DNA of 64,000 bases. Source: Bacteroidales bacterium (GTDB lineage: Bacteria; Bacteroidota; Bacteroidia; Bacteroidales; UBA932). The notes beneath the pieces are model-generated. The model was not told the origin of the DNA and did not search any database. It saw nothing but the letters and a program-made list of their open reading frames with translations. Shown here piece after piece: positions 58,725 through 64,000 of the stretch (within the stretch, counting starts at the first letter, position 1; every line of letters begins with the position of its first letter). A program made the position numbers and the translations under genes. Where the stretch lies: assembly GCA_017423025.1 (NCBI GenBank), contig JAFPGC010000020.1, forward strand, positions 1 to 64,000, read 5' to 3'.

Positions 58725-59871
58725 AAGCACTGAAGATTAAGGAGGAATCGTTCCCGCCAAACCCAAAGGCGTTGGAAAGGATATGCCGCAGTTGTTTTTT
58801 CTGGGCCGATGTACAAGGCGTAACACAGGAGGGATCCGGCATATGCCAATTAGGCTGGGGCGGAATAAATCCGTGCTGAAGGGCCAGGAGGCAGAAAACC
58901 GCCTCGATGGAACCCGAAGCACTGGTGGTATGCCCAGTTAAAGCTTTGGTGGAAGAAACCGGCGGAACTCCCTCAGTGAAAATGCGTCTTAGCGCAGTGC
59001 TTTCTGATGGATCATTGTTAGGAGTCCCGGTGCCGTGGGCATTGATATAGTCTATATCGGAGGGTTTCAATCCCGCCCTGGCAAGGGCTTGGCCCATAGC
59101 CAGGAAAGCCCCTTCACCATTCTCGGAAGAAGCCGTCTGATGGAAGGCGTCACAAGCGTTTCCAAAGCCGGAAAGCCAGGCCAGGGGCTTTACTCCGCGC
59201 TTGACGGCGCTGTCGGCCGTTTCCAGAACCAGATAAGCCGCCCCTTCGCCCAAATTGAGTCCGGCGCGGGTGGCATCGAACGGACGGCAAGGCTGCCGGT
59301 CCAGGATCATCAGGGAATTAAAGCCGTTCAAGTGGTAGCGGCTCAGGCTTTCGCTGCCTCCCACAACCACCCTTTCGCATTGTCCGGTACGGATAAGATT
59401 GGCGCCAAAGATAATGGCATTGGCGGCCGATGAACAGGCCGTGGAAATGGTAGTGGCGTCTTCAAAACCACCTATATGCAGGGCGGCCAAGTCGGTAGAC
59501 GCCCCGCAGCCATGGTTGGGCGAATACCTGGGGAATATTTTCTCCGTCACGTCCATTCCCCCGACGGTGGTTCCTCCAATGAGGCGCATGCCGCTTCCAT
59601 CGGCCAGGCCCGCCTGATCCAAGGCTTCGCGCAGGGCCACTATGGAAAGCAGCGTGGTGCGGGGCCAGTCAGCGGGGACGCCGCAAAGAGAGGCCAATTC
59701 GGCATTGGACAGGGGGACCTCCCCAACCGGGAATTCCGAAGTCCAGCCCTCTACATAACGGACGGGGCCCACCCCCACACGGGCGTGGAGAAGGCTATCG
59801 AGGCTGGCGGCTTGGCCCACCCCGACGGCACTTACAACGCCACATCCGGTGATGCAGATTTTCCCGTTCAC
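58717..59871 (-). CDS. Beta-ketoacyl-ACP synthase, aryl-polyene type (KS 1)
   Basis: 384 residues from GTG 59869-59871 (MNGKICITGCG; a TTG two codons upstream is possible). Full KAS fold: ISTACSSAANAI (Cys), INAHGTGTPNNDPSE (His 1) and TKALTGHTTSASGS (His 2). Condenses malonyl-ACP onto the growing polyene. It overlaps the KS-like gene by eight bases and follows the ACP gene. Confidence 0.9.
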   Translation of the reverse strand: MNGKICITGCGVVSAVGVGQAASLDSLLHARVGVGPVRYVEGWTSEFPVGEVPLSNAELASLCGVPADWPRTTLLSIVALREALDQAGLADGSGMRLIGGTTVGGMDVTEKIFPRYSPNHGCGASTDLAALHIGGFEDATTISTACSSAANAIIFGANLIRTGQCERVVVGGSESLSRYHLNGFNSLMILDRQPCRPFDATRAGLNLGEGAAYLVLETADSAVKRGVKPLAWLSGFGNACDAFHQTASSENGEGAFLAMGQALARAGLKPSDIDYINAHGTGTPNNDPSESTALRRIFTEGVPPVSSTKALTGHTTSASGSIEAVFCLLALQHGFIPPQPNWHMPDPSCVTPCTSAQKKQLRHILSNAFGFGGNDSSLIFSAYE

Positions 59872-59877
59872 AATCAA

Positions 59878-60135
59878 TTATTTGGTACGGTTGGCATTGA
59901 TATACTCGACCATCGCATTGATGGACTTGAAGACCTGCTTTCCTTCGGCCGGATTGCTCAGGCGGATGCCATAATTCTTCTCCATCAGGAGCATGAGTTC
60001 CAGGGCATCGATACTGTCCAGTCCCAGACCTTCCATAAAGATGGGGGCATCGTCTTCAATATCGGCGGGGGTCATATCCACCAGGTTCAAAGCATCAATA
60101 ATCTTCTCTTTCAGTTCGAGTTTAAGGTCTTCCAT
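59878..60135 (-). CDS. Acyl carrier protein (aryl-polyene cluster, second)
   Basis: 85 residues with Ser41 in EGLGLDSIDALELM. It lies directly before KS 1 and has its own promoter, so it likely starts a sub-operon. Third ACP in the window. Confidence 0.92.
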   Translation of the reverse strand: MEDLKLELKEKIIDALNLVDMTPADIEDDAPIFMEGLGLDSIDALELMLLMEKNYGIRLSNPAEGKQVFKSINAMVEYINANRTK

Positions 60136-60156
60136 GTTTTCTTTTCAAATAATATA

Positions 60157-60187
60157 CAAATGTATGGATTTAATTCTCTATTATCAA
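60157..60187 (-). promoter_or_regulatory. Internal promoter before the second cluster ACP
   Basis: On minus, TTG (60185-60187) and TACATTTG (60157-60164) are 20 bases apart. The -7 box has the same core (TACATTTG) as the one before MMPL-PlsC. Confidence 0.6.
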
Positions 60188-60192
60188 GTTCG

Positions 60193-61077
60193 CTATTTCC
60201 AGAATTCGAAGAAGTTATACCATTGCAGGGGCCACTTCTCCAGAATCGCGTTGACGGTTGCCGCATAACGGGCGGCCAGGTAATCCATTTTCTCCGTTTT
60301 GGACATAGTCTCCATTTCCGGCGTATCCAGACGGTACTGGAGGGCCTCGTAGCTCTTGAATCCCGTCTTCATGCAAAAGCCAGCCGTCACGGGGAGGCAA
60401 CGCGTGGCTGCCAGGTTGAAAGGTCCCATGGGAATCTGGGCTTCGGCACCCAGGATCTTAACCTTGAGGGCCTTGCTGGAGCCGAAGAGGCGGTCAGCGT
60501 GGATGCTTACGATCTCCCCGTCAGAAAGCGCGGCATTCAGGGTAAACAGCCAGTCCAGGCCATCAGCCGAAATAAGGCGGATATTGTTGACCTCCAGCAT
60601 GCGGTCCAGGTTGGAGCGCACGGTAGCCTTCTCTCCCGGGAATGTGATGGCATTCATGCGTTTGAGGGGCGTGGAAAGCATATAGCCGCTCATTTCGGAA
60701 TTGCCGATATGAGAGGACAGCATAATGAACCCCTGCTCCTGCCCTGCCAGGTTGTCAAACACTTCCAGTCCTGTCTTTTTCACCCGGAACTTGCGGCCGG
60801 CATAAGAGGCAAAGCGGTCCATGAGCGATGCACCAAAGAGAAAATGGTTGACATAGCAGCCGCCGAAGGCTTTCAGAGGCCCCCAACCCTGCCGCTGGTG
60901 CAAATAATGATAAATAGACAGGTAGCCCTGGTGGTTAAAGAGCATATAAAATGGTACTACCAGAGCCATAAAAAAGTAGAGCAGAGCCATGGGCAGGAAT
61001 TTGAAACAGCCAATCAGGGCCTTGTGCATCCACAAAGTCCCGTCGGTCTTTCCGCTCCATTGACGCTCTTCACTCAT
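60193..61077 (-). CDS. LpxL/HtrB-like acyltransferase
   Basis: 294 residues from ATG 61075-61077 (MSEERQWSGKTDGTLW), overlapping the preceding stop (ATGA). One or two N-terminal hydrophobic helices, then the lipid A acyltransferase pattern: MLSSHIGNSEMSGYML (H-x4-E catalytic), VSIHADRLFGSSKAL and PMGPFNLAATRCLPV. In aryl-polyene clusters these acylate the lipid anchor. The acceptor is not known. Confidence 0.85.
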   Translation of the reverse strand: MSEERQWSGKTDGTLWMHKALIGCFKFLPMALLYFFMALVVPFYMLFNHQGYLSIYHYLHQRQGWGPLKAFGGCYVNHFLFGASLMDRFASYAGRKFRVKKTGLEVFDNLAGQEQGFIMLSSHIGNSEMSGYMLSTPLKRMNAITFPGEKATVRSNLDRMLEVNNIRLISADGLDWLFTLNAALSDGEIVSIHADRLFGSSKALKVKILGAEAQIPMGPFNLAATRCLPVTAGFCMKTGFKSYEALQYRLDTPEMETMSKTEKMDYLAARYAATVNAILEKWPLQWYNFFEFWK

Positions 61078-61565
61078 AATTCTTCTCTTTCTACCAGCCA
61101 GCCCCGGGCATTCCACTGCGTGTCATCGGCACAATCGGCCCAGATTACTACGGCCGACTTCGTCACGGGATCCAGAAAAGCCTGGCGTACCAGGGTAAAG
61201 ATGGCCTCCTCGTCGTATTTTTCAAGGACAAAGGCCGATGTTTCCCCGGCATATTTGTTTCGGATAGAAATCTCTCCGGCTACGATATTGGGCAGCGTAT
61301 AAACAAACAGCGAGGGGGAAGGAAAATCTTCCATGGAAGCCACATAGTGGCGGTCGTTGGCCAGGCAGCCTTCCCGGCTGAAAACCAGCACGGCACGGTC
61401 TTCCCGGGGCTGGAAACGCTCCGGTTCACCGGCCACCAGACGCTCGGTAAGCAAGATGCCCAGGCGGGAGAGGGTGTCCATCTTGAAGAACTTGGGATAA
61501 TCCCCCACCTCCTGCCGGTAAAGCTGCACCAGGTCTGCGCCACAAGGAATGTTCACCTGTCTCAT
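61074..61565 (-). CDS. Truncated ketosynthase-like protein (aryl-polyene partner)
   Basis: 163 residues with the signature SPSLFVYTLPNIVAGEISIR and NKYAGETSAF found in cluster-associated ketosynthase-like proteins, plus FFKMDTLSRLGILL. The active-site Cys is missing (GETSAF where KS has a Cys motif) and no His pair is present. It is likely a non-catalytic partner of the KS at 61562-62638. Confidence 0.75.
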   Translation of the reverse strand: MRQVNIPCGADLVQLYRQEVGDYPKFFKMDTLSRLGILLTERLVAGEPERFQPREDRAVLVFSREGCLANDRHYVASMEDFPSPSLFVYTLPNIVAGEISIRNKYAGETSAFVLEKYDEEAIFTLVRQAFLDPVTKSAVVIWADCADDTQWNARGWLVEREEL

Positions 61566-62638
61566 AGGCTTCCTCCTTTTCTGAAAAGCAGAGCTCCGTT
61601 CACTCCGCCAAAACCGGAAAGCAGTTTGATAAAGGACCGGCCTGCAGCCTTCTGCTCCTGGGCCGATACTTTCACAGGGAACGATACGCCCAGTTCCGAG
61701 AAGCCCCGGGTGGCCAGCACCACGCCCGCCTCCAAGGCCTTCATGGAAAGGATGCTCTCCAGGATGCCCGCGGCACCCATTGTATGGCCGAAATAGCCTT
61801 TCAGCGCATTCACCGGCACATCCAGAAGCCCGGCACGGCTAAGGGCGATGGCTTCCATCTCGTCATTGTATACCGTGGCCGTTCCGTGTACGTTCACGAA
61901 GGCCAGATCCTTCTTATCGCAGTGAGGCAGTACAGCCCGGAGGGCATTGTAGCTGCCTTCTCCCGTGCGCGAAGGACCGGAAATATGGTTGGCGTCGTTG
62001 CGGATGGCGCCTTCCACCAGTTCCCACTCCCCTTCATCGGCCTGCAAGACCATGGCGGCCGATGCTTCTCCCAGATTGAGACCCACCCGATGGGCGTCAA
62101 AGGGTTTGCAAGGCTCTACCGAAAGGGCCTTGAGGGATTGGAAGCCCGTTACAATGAACGGGGATTGGAGCTCCGTTCCTACTACGATTACCCGTATATA
62201 CTGACCGGAACGGATCATGCGCATACCCTGAACCAGGGCCGCCAACCCGGAGATGCAGGCGTTGGAAACCACAATGGGCGGGTTCTGTACGCCTAATGCC
62301 CGGGCGATATTCCCGGCACTGTAAGCCAGGGAAACGTCATTCTGGCCAAAATGCTCGATGTCTCCCTTGATGGAAGACAAAACAAAGCCCGTGGAAGGGT
62401 CGGAAGGATTGATTCCGGCGTCTTCCACAGCCATACGTGCCGCCTGGAGCGACACCTGTTCGAAGAAATGCTCCTCGCAAGCCCCCTCACGGGGTAAAAG
62501 CGATGCGTAATACTGTTCCGGGAAGCCCGGATGCAACGCCAGAGCACTTTTTCCGGCCCGGACAGCAGTCAGGACATCCGCCGGCCGGTTGCCCAGCGGC
62601 GTAACCAGTCCCACACCTGCTATCCCGACTTTCCTCAT
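61562..62638 (-). CDS. Beta-ketoacyl-ACP synthase, aryl-polyene type (KS 2)
   Basis: 358 residues. VVSNACISGLAALVQG (Cys128), VNVHGTATVYNDEME (His 1) and LKGYFGHTMGAAG (His 2) are intact. It overlaps the truncated KS by four bases and the dehydratase downstream. It pairs with the truncated KS as a likely heterodimer. Confidence 0.9.
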   Translation of the reverse strand: MRKVGIAGVGLVTPLGNRPADVLTAVRAGKSALALHPGFPEQYYASLLPREGACEEHFFEQVSLQAARMAVEDAGINPSDPSTGFVLSSIKGDIEHFGQNDVSLAYSAGNIARALGVQNPPIVVSNACISGLAALVQGMRMIRSGQYIRVIVVGTELQSPFIVTGFQSLKALSVEPCKPFDAHRVGLNLGEASAAMVLQADEGEWELVEGAIRNDANHISGPSRTGEGSYNALRAVLPHCDKKDLAFVNVHGTATVYNDEMEAIALSRAGLLDVPVNALKGYFGHTMGAAGILESILSMKALEAGVVLATRGFSELGVSFPVKVSAQEQKAAGRSFIKLLSGFGGVNGALLFRKGGSL

Positions 62639-63060
62639 TCCTTGATAGCCGTTTTAATAGTGGCCGATGCCAGCAGTTCTTCTCCGCTCCGTACTTCCAC
62701 TTCGCAAAGGGAAACGTTGAGCACTTCGTAGCGGAGCGATACACGGGTGGTGATGGTCTCCCCTTCCCGGGGCAGCCGGTGAAGGGTAAAATCCCGGATC
62801 TGGCCTATAAAGCCAATGTTCACGGGAGTTTTCAACACATAGACGCAAAGATACCCCAGACGGGCGGCATTGGCCTGGGCCATGTGCTCCATGAGCCCGG
62901 CCGCGCTCAGACAACCATTCTCCATGAGGAGGTTGCCGGAGCCCGGAGTAAAAGAAACCACCGCTTCGCCCGGGTCAAATGCATCCAACCGGCTCACGAA
63001 ACGGAACGGCGGCTGCTGCAGGATGAAGCCGTCTACATCTATGTTACGGGTATCCGTCAC
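62635..63060 (-). CDS. 3-hydroxyacyl-ACP dehydratase (ApeP-like)
   Basis: 141 residues starting at GTG 63058-63060, which overlaps the ACP stop by one base (TAGTG). Hotdog fold with FILQQPPFRFVSRLDAFD, the SAAGLMEHMAQANAARLGY helix with Glu-His and IRDFTLHRLPREGE. It dehydrates the hydroxyacyl chain during polyene extension. Confidence 0.85.
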   Translation of the reverse strand: MTDTRNIDVDGFILQQPPFRFVSRLDAFDPGEAVVSFTPGSGNLLMENGCLSAAGLMEHMAQANAARLGYLCVYVLKTPVNIGFIGQIRDFTLHRLPREGETITTRVSLRYEVLNVSLCEVEVRSGEELLASATIKTAIKE

Positions 63061-63302
63061 TAGGCAATGTGCTGCTGGATAAACTGGCAGAAATCGTCCA
63101 GGGTGATGAGGGTGCGGAAGTCTTCGGGCTTCATCTTGTAGCCGAACTGGTCTTCTACCAGCACTACCACGTCCACCACTTCCAGGGAGTCGATACCCAG
63201 GTCTTCTTTCAGACGGGCGCTGCCCTCGATCTTTTCTTCTTCAATTTCCAAATCTTCCACCAGGAAGTTCTTCACAATCTCGTTGATTTTTTCGATGGTC
63301 AT
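63060..63302 (-). CDS. Acyl carrier protein (aryl-polyene cluster, first)
   Basis: 80 residues with Ser39 in DLGIDSLEVVDVVV. It follows the methyltransferase gene by five bases. Fourth ACP in the window. Confidence 0.92.
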   Translation of the reverse strand: MTIEKINEIVKNFLVEDLEIEEEKIEGSARLKEDLGIDSLEVVDVVVLVEDQFGYKMKPEDFRTLITLDDFCQFIQQHIA

Positions 63303-63307
63303 AATTA

Positions 63308-64000
63308 TTACTTTTTACAAATAATTATACTGTGTCCTTGTCCCAGACCGTCGTGGATGGCTTCCACTTCCAGTCCGGCTTCTTTTATCAGTTTAATGAA
63401 ATCGTCAGAGTGATACATCTTGGAATTGCCGTTGGCCATGACTGTGAAATACAGGCTGGTCATGGTTAGGCAGAAGGCGGCAGTTTCAAATTTCTGACGG
63501 TCCCAGAAGGTTTCCATGATCATCAGACGCGTATGGCCGTCCATGATCCGGGCCGCCCGCTGCAGGATACTCAGGATCTGAGGCTCGCTGAAGCAATCCA
63601 GGAACTGGCTCATCCAAATCACGTCCGGATGCACGGCTTCCGGGAATTCATTGGAGGGGTCCAGCAGATTGGTGCCATATCCATGGATCCGCCCTGCGTT
63701 AGGGTCTTCTTTCACCGCTTCCTTCATAAGGCCGATCTGCTGAGGCAGGTCCACGATGGTCATCTCCACATCCAGGTCATACGCGACGCACTGCTGAGAG
63801 AATCGGCCCGTATTGCCGCCTACGTCCATGATGTGACGGGGCTTGCCGGCAAATACGATGGGAAGGGCCTCCGCGAAAGAAAGGTCGGAATAATGATGAT
63901 CAAAGCCGAACCAACTCGCCTGTACCTGAGGGGGCAGGGAGGATAAACCTTCATAGATGGTAGGCCACGAACCGAAGTGAGTCAGACCGGCCGGTCTTCC
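63308..64000 (-). CDS. O-methyltransferase (acetylserotonin methyltransferase-like), N-terminus cut
   Basis: The frame is open through the right edge, so the N-terminus is missing. About 231 residues remain. The SAM site is RHIMDVGGNTGRFSQQC, with TIVDLPQQ and FLDCFSEPQILSIL. A preceding HFGSWPTIYEGLSSLPP is the dimerisation region. In aryl-polyene and flexirubin clusters such enzymes methylate the aryl head group. Confidence 0.85.
   Translation of the reverse strand, partial: GRPAGLTHFGSWPTIYEGLSSLPPQVQASWFGFDHHYSDLSFAEALPIVFAGKPRHIMDVGGNTGRFSQQCVAYDLDVEMTIVDLPQQIGLMKEAVKEDPNAGRIHGYGTNLLDPSNEFPEAVHPDVIWMSQFLDCFSEPQILSILQRAARIMDGHTRLMIMETFWDRQKFETAAFCLTMTSLYFTVMANGNSKMYHSDDFIKLIKEAGLEVEAIHDGLGQGHSIIICKK

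Noticed and set aside
59476..61302. 608-residue plus-strand open frame across the aryl-polyene genes
   Set aside because: It lies antisense to the KS, ACP, LpxL-like and half-KS genes, which have clear family motifs, and it has no recognisable domain or promoter.
1..64000. CRISPR arrays, insertion sequences, prophage or integron elements
   Set aside because: No regularly spaced direct repeats, transposase, integrase or phage structural genes were seen.

Overview
The window looks like a chromosomal segment of a Bacteroidales-type bacterium (Bacteroidota). The evidence is the repeated TAnnTTTG promoter core with an upstream TTTG/TTG about 20 bases away, and families typical of the phylum: DUF4421, DUF5683, PCMD, BACON, streptopain-like C10 proteases and the parA-parB-DUF5683-mltD order. 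Base composition appears slightly GC-rich by eye. No species is assigned. Coding is very dense, with many ATGA overlaps and convergent genes that touch or overlap. I see no insertion sequence, prophage or CRISPR array.

Layout. 1-9.1 kb: end of a P1/S58 peptidase, a DUF1846 protein, a C1 aminopeptidase, the manganese exporter MntP, a minus-strand group (DUF4421 protein, Nudix, HD-domain protein, FAD/Fe-S dehydrogenase). 9.2 kb: tRNA-Phe with promoter and terminator. 9.3-14 kb: small accessory genes, including a HARE-HTH-like protein, a Nim-like flavoprotein, an eroded CDP-alcohol phosphatidyltransferase, GreA, a ferritin-like protein and a 57-residue winged-helix protein. 13.9-19.3 kb: a minus-strand run for the cell surface (DUF4298, SGNH hydrolase, C10 protease, BACON lipoprotein, metallophosphoesterase). 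19.4-28 kb: small ABC pair, acyltransferase, PP2C phosphatase remnant, LysR regulator divergent from trkH, GT4 plus PCMD protein, beta-helix protein. 28-34 kb: a GNAT-like acyltransferase facing an ACP and an acyl-AMP ligase, then a serine hydrolase and a PriA-like protein with a degenerate core. 34-39 kb: parA, parB, DUF5683, mltD, then hpt-adk. 39-50 kb: a helix-hairpin-helix outer-membrane protein and a long operon of MMPL transporter, FakA, FakB, second GNAT-like protein, PlsX, ACP and nucleoside kinase. 50 kb to the right edge: a minus-strand aryl-polyene/flexirubin-type cluster (O-methyltransferase, two ACPs, two full and two partial ketosynthases, two dehydratases, several acyltransferases, LolA-like and SMR-like proteins, GT2, an MMPL-PlsC fusion, a hydrolase and an AMP ligase). 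It continues past the edge.

How the parts fit. The most interesting theme is lipid acylation. Two separate loci carry paralogous GNAT-like proteins, each beside its own ACP. Each also has a different way to load free fatty acids onto an ACP: an AMP-forming ligase at 29.5-31 kb, and fatty-acid kinase FakAB plus PlsX at 43.5-48 kb. The second locus starts with an MMPL-type lipid exporter related to the one in the aryl-polyene cluster. My reading, which is inference, is that both loci make acylated lipids from recycled fatty acids.

Other signals: a family of short palindromic repeats with compensatory arm changes, some lying inside coding sequence; roughly tenfold over-use of the heptamer GGCCGAT/ATCGGCC; two genes that kept both ends but lost their middles; and an operator-like inverted repeat on an internal promoter of the aryl-polyene cluster.
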